A stretch of 64,000 nucleotides of DNA from Paenibacillus sp. sptzw28 (GCF_019550795.1 NZ_CP080545.1:5056001-5120000); one strand, 5' to 3'; numbered from the stretch's first letter, positions 1 through 9,282 are shown. Numbers and translations: made by a program. The notes: generated by a model not told the origin, from the letters alone.

Positions 1-737
1 AGGCTTGGGTTGCCGTATTCCTGCGAGGCATCGGCCGCGCCCTTCATCATCGCTTCGATGTCGATGCCGGCTGCTGCGATCGGAAGCAAGCCGACAGCCG
101 TCAGTACGGAATAGCGTCCGCCTACGTCGTCGGGAATAACGAACGACTCATAGCCTTCTTCGGAAGCAAGCTTCTTCAATGCTCCTTTGGCGCGGTCTGT
201 CGTTGCATAGATACGCTTGCGAGCTTCGGCTTTGCCGTATTTGGACTCGAGCGCTTCGCGGAAGACGCGGAACGCGATCGCCGGTTCGGTAGTCGTACCC
301 GATTTGGAGATGACGTTGATCGACCAGTCACGGCCTTCGAGCAGTTGCAGCAAATGAGTTACATATGTAGAGCTGATATTGTTGCCCGCGAAAAGCACCT
401 GCGGCGTCTTGCGCTGCTCCTGCGGCAGCAGATTATAGAAAGAGTGCGACAGCATTTCAATCGCTGCACGAGCCCCGAGATAAGAGCCGCCGATGCCGAT
501 AACAATCAACACCTCGGAGTCGGATTTGATTTTTGCTGCGGCCTTCTGTATTCGCGAAAACTCTTCTTTGTCATAATTGTTCGGAAGATCGATCCAACCG
601 AGATAATCCGCTCCCGCGCCGGTTCCCTTATGCAGCTGTTCGTGGGCAGCCCGTACCTGCTCGGATAAATTGTCGATTTCGTGCTGACCGATAAAGGTCA
701 ACGCTTTGCTGTAGTCAAATTTTACGGCTTTACTCAT
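1..737 (-). CDS. pgi: Glucose-6-phosphate isomerase, partial (C-terminal part outside the window)
   Basis: Interconverts glucose-6-phosphate and fructose-6-phosphate in the cytoplasm. About 245 N-terminal codons are present and the gene runs off the left edge. The protein starts [13 protein letters not shown] and contains the family signatures [17 protein letters not shown] and [16 protein letters not shown]. The ATG at 735-737 follows a strong SD (AGGAGG at 748-754 on the minus strand). Its leader is the tandem array at 760-1120. With tkt and zwf elsewhere in the window it belongs to central sugar phosphate metabolism. Confidence 0.96.
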   Translation of the reverse strand, partial: MSKAVKFDYSKALTFIGQHEIDNLSEQVRAAHEQLHKGTGAGADYLGWIDLPNNYDKEEFSRIQKAAAKIKSDSEVLIVIGIGGSYLGARAAIEMLSHSFYNLLPQEQRKTPQVLFAGNNISSTYVTHLLQLLEGRDWSINVISKSGTTTEPAIAFRVFREALESKYGKAEARKRIYATTDRAKGALKKLASEEGYESFVIPDDVGGRYSVLTAVGLLPIAAAGIDIEAMMKGAADASQEYGNPS

Positions 738-759
738 GGAATATGAAACCTCCTAAAAG

Positions 760-1120
760 TTTTTTGCGATGCTTCCCGAGTATTCTACTCGGCCGAGCAA
801 AAAACCCGCTTCGGAAGCATACACTTAGTTTTTTGCGATGCTTCCCGAGTATTCTACTCGGCCGAGCAAAAAACTCGCTTCGGAAGCATACACTTAGTTT
901 TTTGCGATGCTTCCTGAGTATTCTACTCGTCGAGCAAAAAACTCGCTTCGGAAGCATACACTTAGTTTTTTGCGATGCTTCCCGAGTATTCTACTCGTCG
1001 AGCAAAAAACTCGCTTCGGAAGCTTACGCTTAGTTTTTTGCGATGCTTCCTGAGTATTCTACTCGTCGAGCAAAAAACTCGCTTCGGAAGCATACACTTA
1101 GTTTTTTGCGATGCTTCCCG
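760..1120 (-). repeat. Leader tandem array 1, five full copies plus a partial of a 68-69 bp unit
   Basis: The T-run that opens each unit begins at 760, 829, 898, 966, 1034 and 1102, giving periods of 69, 69, 68, 68 and 68 bp. In pgi sense each unit reads ATGCTTCC, then GAGTTTTTTGC, a CTCGGCCGAG palindrome, the hairpin CGAGTA-GAA-TACTCG, then GGAAGCAT and GCAAAAAACT. The first and fifth parts are perfect inverted repeats; so are the second and sixth. The order A-B-A'-B' is pseudoknot-like. The array ends where the pgi SD begins. It is related to the arrays at 8827-9270 and 51747-52037. It is not CRISPR, because there are no variable spacers. Confidence 0.95.
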
Positions 1121-1220
1121 ATATGCTCGTGCCTGTCCCTCTTGCGCTAGCATAAGAATAATGGATTTTATATGCAAACACAAGGTAATCAAGGGCCAGA
1201 TTCTTCTCCGTCCCGATTTG

Positions 1221-1229
1221 TGATAAAAT
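1221..1229 (+). promoter_or_regulatory. Possible extended -10 promoter (TGATAAAAT)
   Basis: TG-A-TAAAAT lies about 40 bases before the start of the dehydrogenase gene at 1268. No good -35 is visible at the expected distance, so an extended -10 promoter is the best reading. Confidence 0.35.
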
Positions 1230-1267
1230 GGGTAAATCATAAAATCGGCTACAGGGAGATGGTAGAA

Positions 1268-2242
1268 ATGCAGAAAATCGGGTTTATCGGATTGGGTGTA
1301 ATGGGTGCACCAATGGCGGCAAATTTGCTTCGCAAAGGGTACAATGTGACAGTTTACAACCGTACGCCGGGCAAAGCGGACAAGCTCCTGGAGCTAGGCG
1401 CGGCCGAAGCTCAGACCCCGGCGGCAGTCGCCCGCGCATCGGAGCTGGTCATCACGATGATCAGCAATGACGACGCGATTCAGGAAGTTTATTACGGACA
1501 AGACGGGCTGCTAAGCGGACTCATGCCTGACACGATCGTAGTAGACAGCAGCACCATTTCCCCTTCCTTGGCTCGGCAGCTGGCCGCGGATGCGGCGGCG
1601 AAGTCGGCCGATTTCCTCGATGCTCCGGTTACGGGCAGCAAGCCGGCGGCCGAAGGCGGCTCGCTTGTATTTATGGTCGGCGGCGAATCAGACATACTGG
1701 AACGGGCTTCGGACGTGCTGCTTGCCATGGGCCGCAAAGTAATACCTATGGGACCAAGCGGCAGCGGCGCTACGGCGAAGCTGGCGCACAATACGATCGT
1801 CGGCATAAACGCTGCCGCATTGGTTGAAGGAATGGCTATAGCCGCAAGCGGCGGTATCGACGCTTCCTCTTTTCTTGAGCTGGTTCAATCCGGCGGAGCC
1901 GCGAGCAAAATAGCTGAATTGAAAGGACCGAAGCTGCTGGACCGCGATTTCAGCGTTCAATTCTCACTCGCTCTCATGCTGAAGGATCTCCGTCTCTCCT
2001 CGGTGCTCTCGGATCAGTTGAAAACGCCGACTCCGGTTCTCGAGACGGTTAAGGGTCTGTTCCAGATCGGGGATTCCATGGGTCTCGGCGATTTGGATCT
2101 CTCTGTGCTTGTTAACTGCTACGAGCAGTGGATCAACAAGCCAATCACCGGTAATGGACCGGCCGATCAAACAGAGCGCGAACTTGCAGCCGCTTCCGAA
2201 GCCGATAGACAAGTTACCGATTCCGGTAATAACAGGCCATAA
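1268..2242 (+). CDS. NAD(P)-dependent beta-hydroxyacid dehydrogenase (3-hydroxyisobutyrate dehydrogenase / 2-hydroxy-3-oxopropionate reductase family)
   Basis: A 324-residue protein. The N-terminal Rossmann motif IGFIGLGVMGAPMA (residues 4-17) binds NAD(P). The substrate loop DAPVTGSKPAAEGG is near 118-131, and the catalytic lysine of the family is K171 in GSGATAKLAHN. The C-terminus is about 30 residues longer than usual and polar. An earlier in-frame ATG exists at 1259, but the GGGAG at 1254-1258 is well spaced only for 1268. The exact substrate (hydroxyisobutyrate, tartronate semialdehyde or succinic semialdehyde) cannot be told from sequence. It is divergent from pgi. Confidence 0.9.
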   Translation: MQKIGFIGLGVMGAPMAANLLRKGYNVTVYNRTPGKADKLLELGAAEAQTPAAVARASELVITMISNDDAIQEVYYGQDGLLSGLMPDTIVVDSSTISPSLARQLAADAAAKSADFLDAPVTGSKPAAEGGSLVFMVGGESDILERASDVLLAMGRKVIPMGPSGSGATAKLAHNTIVGINAAALVEGMAIAASGGIDASSFLELVQSGGAASKIAELKGPKLLDRDFSVQFSLALMLKDLRLSSVLSDQLKTPTPVLETVKGLFQIGDSMGLGDLDLSVLVNCYEQWINKPITGNGPADQTERELAAASEADRQVTDSGNNRP

Positions 2243-2290
2243 TCGGCTTGAATCCGCGCGTCGGAGCTCAGGGCATACGGCAATGTTCTA

Positions 2291-2342
2291 TAAAAAAAGC
2301 TGTTCCTCCCGTTCAACAAACGGAAAGGGTGCAGCTTTTTTT
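2291..2342. terminator. Probable bidirectional terminator
   Basis: AAAAAAAGCTG pairs with CAGCTTTTTTT around a purine-rich loop, with A- and T-runs on both sides. It lies between the convergent dehydrogenase and ppnP genes. Confidence 0.7.
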
Positions 2343-2438
2343 CAATATTACGCCATTACGCTTTGAAGTACTTAACCAAGCGAGAAAGGCACCTGCGCAA
2401 AATGGTTCGTGCGGAGCCTTAGGACGTTTCACACTTCG

Positions 2439-2756
2439 TTATTCTTTAATATAAGAGCAGCAATAATCGGCAGCCGATGCCACCTGCAGCTTGAATTTGG
2501 AATTCGCCGGAACGGTAAACTCGCCTTCGCCGGAAATCGAGATCCACTCCGCATCTCCGGGTAGAAGAACCTTCAGGTCCCCTCCAAGAATCTCCATGAT
2601 TTCTTTCTCTTCCGTACCAAATTCGTACTCGCCCGGCATCATGATACCTAATGTCTTCTTCGTGCCGTCCGGAAACAGCACGGTGCGGCTCGTTACTTTA
2701 CCATCGAAATAGATGTTTGCTTTTTTTACGATCGTGACATTCTCAAATTGGGACAT
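2439..2756 (-). CDS. ppnP: Pyrimidine/purine nucleoside phosphorylase PpnP (DUF1255, YaiE family)
   Basis: A 105-residue single-domain cupin-like protein. The text [19 protein letters not shown] and the tail [11 protein letters not shown] with DYCCSYI are typical of PpnP, which splits nucleosides with phosphate. Length matches the family (about 94-105). It is monocistronic between a terminator at 2291-2342 and the tkt terminator at 2785-2826. SD-like AAGGAGAA precedes the ATG. Confidence 0.92.
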   Translation of the reverse strand: MSQFENVTIVKKANIYFDGKVTSRTVLFPDGTKKTLGIMMPGEYEFGTEEKEIMEILGGDLKVLLPGDAEWISISGEGEFTVPANSKFKLQVASAADYCCSYIKE

Positions 2757-2784
2757 AGGTTGCGCAGTTCTCCTTTAAGTATAA

Positions 2785-2826
2785 TAAAACGGGGCTTGAA
2801 CCGCTGTGCAAGCGTCCAGCCCCGCA
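2785..2826 (-). terminator. Rho-independent terminator of tkt
   Basis: CGGGGCT pairs with AGCCCCG around a 21-base loop, followed on the minus strand by TTTTATT. Confidence 0.8.
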
Positions 2827-2854
2827 ATGTAGATGTGCGGTAAACGCGCCAGGA

Positions 2855-4870
2855 CTACAGAAGCGCTTTTACTTTACTGACGACATTCGCAACCGTAAAG
2901 CCGTATTCTTCGATCACGCGGTTGCCCGGTGCCGATGCGCCGAATGTGTTAATCCCGAGAATTGCGCCTTTGTCGCCCACATAACGCTCCCAGCCGAACG
3001 GTGATGCCATTTCGACAGCCAGACGCGCTTTGACGTCCGGAAGCAATACGGAGTCTTTGTAAGCTTGCGGCTGCTGCTCGAACAGATTCCAGCTCGGCAT
3101 GCTGATAACGCGGACCTGAATACCTTCAGCGGCAAGCGCCTGCTGCGCGGCAACGGCTAGCTGAACTTCGGAGCCGGTGGCAATAATTTGCGCTTTCGGA
3201 TTTCCGTCAGCCGCATCGGATACGACATAAGCACCTTTCGCAATGCCTTCGCGGGCATTCGTATTCGTGCCTTCAAGGATAGGCAGGTTCTGGCGCGTCA
3301 ATACGAGCGCGACCGGACTGCTGTTGTTCTCCAGCGCATAAGCCCACGCCGCCGAAGTCTCATTCGCGTCTGCAGGACGGATAACAGTGAGATCGGGAAT
3401 GATGCGCAGCGAGGCAAGCTGCTCGATCGGCTCATGCGTCGGGCCGTCTTCACCAACCGCGATGCTGTCATGAGTCAATACGTACACCACAGGCAGCTTC
3501 ATGATCGCCGCCAGACGTACTGCCGGACGGAGGTAGTCGGTAAATACGAAGAAAGTTCCGCCATATATTTTCAACCCGCCATGGAGGGAAATCCCGTTCA
3601 TAGCGCCGGCCATTGCGAATTCACGAACGCCGTAGTAGATGTTGCGGCCGTCGTAGCTGCCCGGTTTAAATACAGGCAAGCCTTTGAGATGAGTCATGGT
3701 CGAGCTTTCAAGGTCAGCGGATCCGCCTGCGAGATTAGGTACGTTCTTTGCTAATCCGTTTAATGCGTTTCCGGAAGCGACACGAGTCGATACCGGCTTG
3801 TCCGCAGTGGAATAGACCGGCAAATCCTTATCCCAGCCTGAAGGCAGCTTACCGCTGGTCGCAGTTTCGAATTGCGCAGCCAGATCGGCATGGGCCTCCT
3901 TGTAGGAAGCGAACAGAGCATTCCACTCCGCGTTTGCTTTCTCGCCGTTTGCTTTTACTTCCGCAAAGTGCGAACGTACTTGATCCGGTACGAAGAACGG
4001 TTCATTCTCCCAGCCGTAGACTTCTTTCGTAAGCTTAGTTTCCTCCGCGCCGAGCGGGGAACCGTGCGGGCCGGCATGACCGCCTTTGCCGCCCTTGTTC
4101 GGACTGCCGAAGCCGATTACCGTCTTCACTTCGATCAGCGTCGGTCTGCCGCTTTCCGCTTGGGCGGACGCGACTGCTTTCGCCAGCGCATCCAGGTCGT
4201 TGCCGTCTTCGACGCGCAGCACCTGCCAGCCGTATGCTTCGAAGCGCCCTTGGACGTTTTCTGAGAACGACAGATTCAGTTCGCCGTCAAGGGAAATATC
4301 GTTCGAATCATAAAGAACGACCAATTTGCCAAGCTTCAGATGGGCTGCGAGCGAAGCCGCTTCGCTTGCTACGCCTTCCATCAGATCGCCATCGCCGCAA
4401 ATCGCATACGTGTAGTGATCGATTACGTTAAAGCCTTCTTTATTATATGTTGCACCGAGATGGGCTTCGGCCATCGCCATACCGACTGCCATTGCGACGC
4501 CTTGACCAAGCGGTCCGGTTGTCGCGTCAACACCCGCCGTGTGGCCGAATTCCGGATGACCCGGAGTTTTGGAGCCCCATTGGCGGAAGCTTTTAAGTTC
4601 TTCAAGCGGCAGGTCGTAGCCCGACAAATGTAACAGACTGTACAGCAGCATCGAGCCGTGGCCCGCCGATAGAACAAAGCGATCGCGGTTAATCCAGCTC
4701 GGATTGGACGGATTATGTTTCATGTTCTTTGCAAACAATTGGTAACCCATCGGAGCCGCACCCATTGGCATACCCGGGTGACCGGAATTCGCTTTCTCAA
4801 CGGCATCGATCGAGAGCGTGCGGATCGTGTCGATAGAAAGCTGGTCAATGGACTTTTGAGTGACTGTCAT
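2855..4870 (-). CDS. tkt: Transketolase
   Basis: A 671-residue thiamine-diphosphate enzyme of the non-oxidative pentose phosphate pathway. It begins [28 protein letters not shown], the TPP motif [17 protein letters not shown] and the pyrimidine-domain text [16 protein letters not shown] are all present, and length is normal. An upstream in-frame ATG at 4888 would place the perfect SD GGGAGGAATT inside the coding region, so the ATG at 4868-4870 is the start. It is a single gene with its own leader and terminator. Confidence 0.97.
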   Translation of the reverse strand: MTVTQKSIDQLSIDTIRTLSIDAVEKANSGHPGMPMGAAPMGYQLFAKNMKHNPSNPSWINRDRFVLSAGHGSMLLYSLLHLSGYDLPLEELKSFRQWGSKTPGHPEFGHTAGVDATTGPLGQGVAMAVGMAMAEAHLGATYNKEGFNVIDHYTYAICGDGDLMEGVASEAASLAAHLKLGKLVVLYDSNDISLDGELNLSFSENVQGRFEAYGWQVLRVEDGNDLDALAKAVASAQAESGRPTLIEVKTVIGFGSPNKGGKGGHAGPHGSPLGAEETKLTKEVYGWENEPFFVPDQVRSHFAEVKANGEKANAEWNALFASYKEAHADLAAQFETATSGKLPSGWDKDLPVYSTADKPVSTRVASGNALNGLAKNVPNLAGGSADLESSTMTHLKGLPVFKPGSYDGRNIYYGVREFAMAGAMNGISLHGGLKIYGGTFFVFTDYLRPAVRLAAIMKLPVVYVLTHDSIAVGEDGPTHEPIEQLASLRIIPDLTVIRPADANETSAAWAYALENNSSPVALVLTRQNLPILEGTNTNAREGIAKGAYVVSDAADGNPKAQIIATGSEVQLAVAAQQALAAEGIQVRVISMPSWNLFEQQPQAYKDSVLLPDVKARLAVEMASPFGWERYVGDKGAILGINTFGASAPGNRVIEEYGFTVANVVSKVKALL

Positions 4871-5154
4871 TGCGTAAATTCCTCCCATTTCCTATTTACC
4901 GATTTTAGAATTCTTTCTGTCTATTGCGCAGTTTAATGCGCACTGGCTTTGAAATATTGTACCATTACATTTCAGCCATTTCCATCCTTAATGAGGTAAA
5001 GCGGTCAAAAGTTATCGGCACCCCCGCCTGTCTTGTCCACACTTATATACCAAATCATCCAAAGCTATTTTTGAACAAAGAGTTCCGTTCTCATTGAATT
5101 CAGATGTGAAATGCTGTTCACCTCCCTGAATATGGATTGAATCGGTCCTTATAC

Positions 5155-5169
5155 TTATCGTTTCGATAA
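5155..5169. promoter_or_regulatory. Inverted repeat TTATCG-TTT-CGATAA in the tkt leader, possible operator
   Basis: A perfect 6-bp inverted repeat with 3-bp spacer, about 18 bases downstream of the predicted tkt -10. TTATCGTTT occurs again at 5196-5204 inside the promoter. The rest of the stretch 4889-5316 shows no gene that I can support. Confidence 0.4.
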
Positions 5170-5186
5170 TAAATTGTCACTTTAAC

Positions 5187-5213
5187 AGTATAACGTTATC
5201 GTTTTGTTGTCAA
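5187..5213 (-). promoter_or_regulatory. Possible SigA promoter of tkt
   Basis: On the minus strand TTGACA (5208-5213) is followed after 15 bp by TATACT (5187-5192). The spacer is 2 bp short of ideal. The palindrome ATAACGTTAT (5190-5199) overlaps the -10 and could bind a regulator. Confidence 0.5.
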
Positions 5214-5316
5214 TGTGATAATTTCATGTGATCAGTACCGAAAAAATAACAGAATGACATTGTCTCTGTGGAGCAACCGAGTTTTAAAACTCAATAACAT
5301 AAGAGTGGAGACGAGC

Positions 5317-5366
5317 AATAAAAATAACGTGCAGGCCGGCCGTTGAGCCATCTGCACGTTATTTTG
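5317..5366 (-). terminator. Rho-independent terminator of purU
   Basis: CTGCACGTTATTTT pairs with AAAATAACGTGCAG around an 18-base loop, followed on the minus strand by more T residues. Confidence 0.85.
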
Positions 5367-5381
5367 CGCTATTATTGGAGA

Positions 5382-6281
5382 TTAATTGAAAGCAACCGTC
5401 TTGTTCTGATGCACCAAAATCCGGTCCTCGATGTGCCACTTCACCGCTCTGGCAAGAACAACACGCTCAATGGTCCGGCCAATCCGCTTCAAGTTGTCGA
5501 CATCGTCACGATGGCTGACACGCTGGACATCCTGTTCGATTATAGGACCGCCGTCAAGCTCCTCTGTTACATAATGCGCGGTAGCGCCGATGATTTTGAC
5601 GCCGCGCTGATAAGCCTGGGTATACGGTTTTCCACCAACGAAAGCAGGAAGGAACGAATGATGAATGTTAATAATACGGTTCGGAAACTGCTCAATGAAC
5701 TTGGGCGAAATAATCTGCATGTACCTCGCCAGCACGATCAGGTCCGCTTTACCTTTTACAGCTTCCATCTGCCGTTTCTCCGCTTCCGCTTTCGTATCGG
5801 CAGTTACCGGAATGTAATGATACGGTATCCCAAATGATTCCACCAGCTGACCCATGTCAGGGTGATTGCTGATAACCATTGCGATATCGGCTTCAAGGTC
5901 CCCTGCCTGCCACTGCCAGAGCAGCTCCAATAAGCAGTGATCCTCTTTGGAGACAAACACGGCAAGGCGCTTCTTGCGGCTAGCACGGAACGTATGCCAC
6001 TTCATCTCGAAGCGGTCGGCCACTCGGGCAAAATCCTCCTGCAGTACAGGGAGCTCGCGCTCCATATCGTTCAAATCAAATTCAAAGCGGATAAAAAACA
6101 TGCCGCCGCCCGGATCCATTGAATACTGATCCGATTGTACGATGTTCGCTCCATGTTCATAAAGAAATTGCGATACGGCCGCGACAATGCCCGGACGGTC
6201 CGGACAGGATATCAGCATTCTTGCGCGATTCCGCTTATCAGGCAGCTGCGAAAGCTGCCGGGGTTGATACGTGTTAGGCAT
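5382..6281 (-). CDS. purU: Formyltetrahydrofolate deformylase PurU
   Basis: Hydrolyses 10-formyl-THF to formate and THF, balancing one-carbon pools. It has 299 residues: an N-terminal ACT domain (ISCPDRPGIVAAVSQFLYEH, about 24-43) and a C-terminal formyltransferase fold with INIHHSFLPAFVGG and GATAHYVTEELDGGPIIEQ. The active-site Asn-His-Asp set of the family is visible (N in INIHH, H in HHSFLPAF, D in ELDGGP). It lies 56 bp downstream of nfo on the same strand, so they may be co-transcribed; a terminator follows. Confidence 0.96.
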   Translation of the reverse strand: MPNTYQPRQLSQLPDKRNRARMLISCPDRPGIVAAVSQFLYEHGANIVQSDQYSMDPGGGMFFIRFEFDLNDMERELPVLQEDFARVADRFEMKWHTFRASRKKRLAVFVSKEDHCLLELLWQWQAGDLEADIAMVISNHPDMGQLVESFGIPYHYIPVTADTKAEAEKRQMEAVKGKADLIVLARYMQIISPKFIEQFPNRIINIHHSFLPAFVGGKPYTQAYQRGVKIIGATAHYVTEELDGGPIIEQDVQRVSHRDDVDNLKRIGRTIERVVLARAVKWHIEDRILVHQNKTVAFN

Positions 6282-6337
6282 AAGCTTACAAACTTCCTTC
6301 CATCAACGATTGGTCATGCTGTCGTTATTTCCTCAAG

Positions 6338-7465
6338 CTATGCGTTCACAAGCAGCGATTTCCCCGCAAACCAGCCGGTGATACGCTGATTGACCGCTTC
6401 TTCCGAAAGCTCCGATAGAATACGGTTTTCGGCGACAAGATCGTAAAGACGGTCCATCGGTTCGCGAGGGTCGGCTTTTTTCGCTTTGGCGTCGTTCTTG
6501 AGCACATCCCAGGTGGCCAGGACAAATGCGCGGTGGTCAATATCCTGCTTTGTGAAGAAATGATGCAGCCGTTCGACATCGTCCAGGAATTGGCTGCCGA
6601 ACCGGTTCGCCGCATCGCCGCGCAACAAAGCGATTTCCGCTTCATACATTGGGCGCTGCGTTTTATCTTCCTGCCCGATCCAAGGCGTTTCAAGTATAAA
6701 AGGACGGCCTTTGAGTCCTTCATGATGAACGATGCTGCGTATCGCCTCGTAACCAAGCCAGCCCGCTCCTACCGGCGCATGGCGGTCCTTACCCGCGCCG
6801 CGCGGGTTCTTGCTGTCATTGATATGGACCACTGCAACGCGGTCCAGTCCTACAATACGATCGAAATCGGCAAGCACGCCGTCAAGATCGTCGATCAGAT
6901 CATAGCCTGCATCATGCATATGGCAGGTGTCCATGCAAACAGTCAGCCTTTCATTGTCGCGGACCTTATCGATGATACGCGCGATTTCCTCAAAGCTGCG
7001 TCCGATTTCCGTCCCTTTGCCCGCCATTGTTTCCAGCGCAATATTGACGTTCGATTCTTTGGTGCCTTCCAGCACCTCATTCAGCCCTTCCGCGATACGC
7101 TCGATACCGTAGTCCGCATCCTTGTCCGTATATGCCCCTGGATGAAGCACGATATTCCCAACGCCGATTTGGCTGGTCCGGCGAATTTCCTCCTGAAGAA
7201 AACGTACCGCAAGCTCGAAGGTATCTTCTTTATAAGAACCCAGATTTATGATGTACGGCGCATGTACGACAATCTCATCGATACCCGCCTCTTTCATTAC
7301 CGCCTTGCCTTCTTCGATGTATAAATCCTCAATCGGCTTCCGCCGGGTGTTCTGCGGAGCACCGGTATAAATCATAAAAGAGCTCGAGCCGTAAGAAACG
7401 GCTTCATTGGCGGCATTCAAAAGCCCCTTATCGGAAAATGAAACATGGGATCCGATTTTAATCAT
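6338..7465 (-). CDS. nfo: Endonuclease IV (AP endonuclease) with C-terminal extension
   Basis: Cleaves abasic sites in base-excision repair. The TIM-barrel metal ligands are in [58 protein letters not shown] and ILETPW. The catalytic core ends near residue 280. The protein then continues for about 95 residues ([16 protein letters not shown] to GKSLLVNA), which the 280-300 residue family members lack. The ATG at 7465 begins [10 protein letters not shown]. The tail is helical in character and of unknown role. Confidence 0.93.
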   Translation of the reverse strand: MIKIGSHVSFSDKGLLNAANEAVSYGSSSFMIYTGAPQNTRRKPIEDLYIEEGKAVMKEAGIDEIVVHAPYIINLGSYKEDTFELAVRFLQEEIRRTSQIGVGNIVLHPGAYTDKDADYGIERIAEGLNEVLEGTKESNVNIALETMAGKGTEIGRSFEEIARIIDKVRDNERLTVCMDTCHMHDAGYDLIDDLDGVLADFDRIVGLDRVAVVHINDSKNPRGAGKDRHAPVGAGWLGYEAIRSIVHHEGLKGRPFILETPWIGQEDKTQRPMYEAEIALLRGDAANRFGSQFLDDVERLHHFFTKQDIDHRAFVLATWDVLKNDAKAKKADPREPMDRLYDLVAENRILSELSEEAVNQRITGWFAGKSLLVNA

Positions 7466-7721
7466 AAAATAGTTTCGCTCCCTTCATTGATCAGCCTGTG
7501 AACATTTATTAAAAGGTATTTCCGGAAAAAGCTTGTCCTGTTTATTTTACAGGGAATGCGTAAATAAATCTAGATTCAAGAAAGGCCCGGGTCACGCTCG
7601 TTCTTGCGGGCCGCAGCCGGCTTAGATTATAATAAAAGCAATTTTGTTGCCGAAATGGTGAACATTCCTCTGCCATGGTCATGTGCATAAAGAATAGGTT
7701 ATAATTCGTAGTAAGAGGTGA

Positions 7722-8168
7722 ATGACGGATATGGGCGGCACTCCGAATTGGTTTATGTTCTTTATTGTATTCTGGGCGTTTGTCATGCTCGGATTTATGT
7801 CGATAGGCGGCTACTTCATGTTTCGTAAATTTCTTAAAGTGCTGCCGATGCGTGACGGGAAATCCAAGCTGGACTGGCAAAACTATTGGGTCGACCGAAG
7901 CCGCGGTATGTGGCCGGAAGACTCCAAAACGTTCCTCGATCAGCTCGTTTCGCCGGTGCCCGGGGCTTTTCGCGATATCGCCAAGCATTCCATTGCCGCA
8001 AAAATCGCACAGGTTGCCGTTGAAAGCGGCTCGACCGAAGTTTCGCGAAGCCACTGCATCGAAGGATATATTCGGGCAACACCCAAGCGGGATTACCGCA
8101 GCCTGGTTTCCTTTCTGGAGAAGCAGGGCATCGACTATACCCCTTATAAACATCTGCTTAATAAATAA
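7722..8168 (+). CDS. DUF2621 membrane protein (YneK-like)
   Basis: A 148-residue protein with one N-terminal transmembrane helix (WFMFFIVFWAFVMLGFMSI, about 9-27) and a soluble C-terminal domain with DWQNYWVDRSRGMWPEDSK and GYIRATPKRDYRSL. This matches DUF2621, seen in Bacillus YneK, whose function is unknown. The start at 7722 sits very close to AGAGG (7714-7718); the ATG at 7731 is an alternative. The stretch 7466-7721 upstream holds its promoter region and no other gene that I can see. Confidence 0.8.
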   Translation: MTDMGGTPNWFMFFIVFWAFVMLGFMSIGGYFMFRKFLKVLPMRDGKSKLDWQNYWVDRSRGMWPEDSKTFLDQLVSPVPGAFRDIAKHSIAAKIAQVAVESGSTEVSRSHCIEGYIRATPKRDYRSLVSFLEKQGIDYTPYKHLLNK

Positions 8169-8169
8169 T

Positions 8170-8191
8170 GAGCCGCCGGATAGGCGGCTCT
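8170..8191. terminator. GC-rich stem-loop after the DUF2621 gene
   Basis: GAGCCGCC-GGAT-AGGCGGCTC is an almost perfect hairpin right after the stop codon. No T-run follows, so its terminator role is uncertain. Confidence 0.5.
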
Positions 8192-8318
8192 CGCTATATT
8201 GTTGGTGGTCAACGCATCGACGACTTTCACTCGTTCAGGCGCTGCATTCCTCAGGCGATTGAATGGAAACCTGGCAGGGTATACATACGTTAGAAGATAG
8301 CAGGAGGTGTTCCTAACT

Positions 8319-8822
8319 ATGGACACGAAATCATACAGCAGGAAAAAAAGCAGGAGCATTCATTTGCTTATTGTCGCCCTGATCGCATTAACGGCGGTAA
8401 CTGCAGGCTGCAGTGGCAGCAGCGGCAGCACTAATAACCCCGGCACCGAGGAAGGCGGGGTGACCAATGATGGCGGGGGAAACGGCGGTCAATCGGGTCA
8501 TTCCGGGATGACAGAACCGGACACGGCCAAGCCGAAGCCGTCCCAGCCGGGCAATAACAGAAGCGATGAACAACCGCCGAAGGATACAGCAGTATCGAAA
8601 GCTGAAGGAACATACGTGGGACAAGCAGACACGCACTCGGTTGAAATCAAGACCGCAGACGGCACAAGCGTTTTCCAATTCGATGCCAGCCTGGCTGAGA
8701 AGGTAGACAAAATCAAGGATAATTCACCCGTCGCTATTGAATATTACAGCAAGGAATACAATATAGAAGGTAAGAATGTTAAACAGCTGTGGCTGACCAA
8801 AATAGAAGCTTTAGGGTCCTAA
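8319..8822 (+). CDS. Predicted lipoprotein, function unknown
   Basis: A 167-residue exported protein. A basic N-terminus and hydrophobic stretch lead to the lipobox LTAVTAGC, so it should be lipid-anchored at the outer face of the membrane. A low-complexity Gly/Ser/Pro/Asn linker follows (about 30-85). A small globular domain then begins around GTYVGQADTHSVEIKTADG and ends NVKQLWLTKIEAL. An SD AGGAGG at 8302-8307 supports the ATG at 8319; a GTG at 8307 falls inside the SD. No specific family is recognised. Its stop codon is 4 bases before leader array 2. Confidence 0.75.
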   Translation: MDTKSYSRKKSRSIHLLIVALIALTAVTAGCSGSSGSTNNPGTEEGGVTNDGGGNGGQSGHSGMTEPDTAKPKPSQPGNNRSDEQPPKDTAVSKAEGTYVGQADTHSVEIKTADGTSVFQFDASLAEKVDKIKDNSPVAIEYYSKEYNIEGKNVKQLWLTKIEALGS

Positions 8823-8826
8823 ACGG

Positions 8827-9270
8827 ATGCTTCCGATGTGAGTTACCTGCGATCCTGCGCCGGAGGCTTAGCTTGGAAGCATCGCAGCAAACTCTTAGCT
8901 TATGCTTCCGATGTGAGTCTCCTGCGATCCTGCGCCGGAGGCTTGGCATGGAAGCATCGCAGAAAACTCTTAGTTTATGCTTCCGATGTGAGTTTCCTGC
9001 GATCCTGCGCCGGAGCTTAGCATGGAAGATCGCAGAAAACTCTTAGTTTATGCTTCCGATGTGAGTTTCCTGCGATCCTGCGCCGGAGCTTAGCTTGGAA
9101 GCATCGCAGAAAACTCTTAGCTTATGCTTCCAATGTGAGTTTCCCGCGATCCTGCGCCGGAGGCTTGGCATGGAAGCATCGCAGAAAACTCTTAGCTTAT
9201 GCTTCCGATGTGAGTTTCCTTGCGATCCTGCGCCGGAGCTTAGCTTGGAAGCATCGCAGAAAACTCTTAG
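8827..9270 (+). repeat. Leader tandem array 2, six copies of a 73-75 bp unit
   Basis: The ATGCTTCC that opens each unit begins at 8827, 8902, 8977, 9050, 9124 (ATGCTTCC, then A for G) and 9199. Each unit carries ATGCTTCC paired with GGAAGCAT, and GAGTTTCCTGCGA paired with TCGCAGAAAACTC. Units end CTCTTAG. In the last one this TTAG is part of the SD TTAGGAGG of the epimerase gene at 9283. The plan is the same as in array 1 but the interior differs. Copy 4 has lost two bases of the GGAAGCAT arm. Confidence 0.95.
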
Positions 9271-9282
9271 GAGGCTCAGTCA

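Noticed and set aside
760..1120. Array 1 as a CRISPR array
   Set aside because: The whole unit repeats, with no variable spacers and no cas genes nearby.
743..1240. Plus- and minus-strand reading frames within array 1 as real genes
   Set aside because: They are by-products of the repeat, lack their own SD, and disappear when the unit changes from 69 to 68 bp. Kept only as a possible leader peptide.
3188..3754. 188-codon plus-strand frame inside tkt
   Set aside because: Antisense to a strongly conserved enzyme; composition is Arg/His-rich as expected for a shadow frame.
5085..5135. Short minus-strand peptide MRTELFVQK after GGGAGGTGA in the tkt leader
   Set aside because: The SD is more than 20 bases from the ATG and the peptide is only nine residues; it may still be part of a leader structure.
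7542..8153. 203-codon minus-strand frame opposite the DUF2621 gene
   Set aside because: Antisense shadow of a protein with a clear family and SD; its own translation has no domain.
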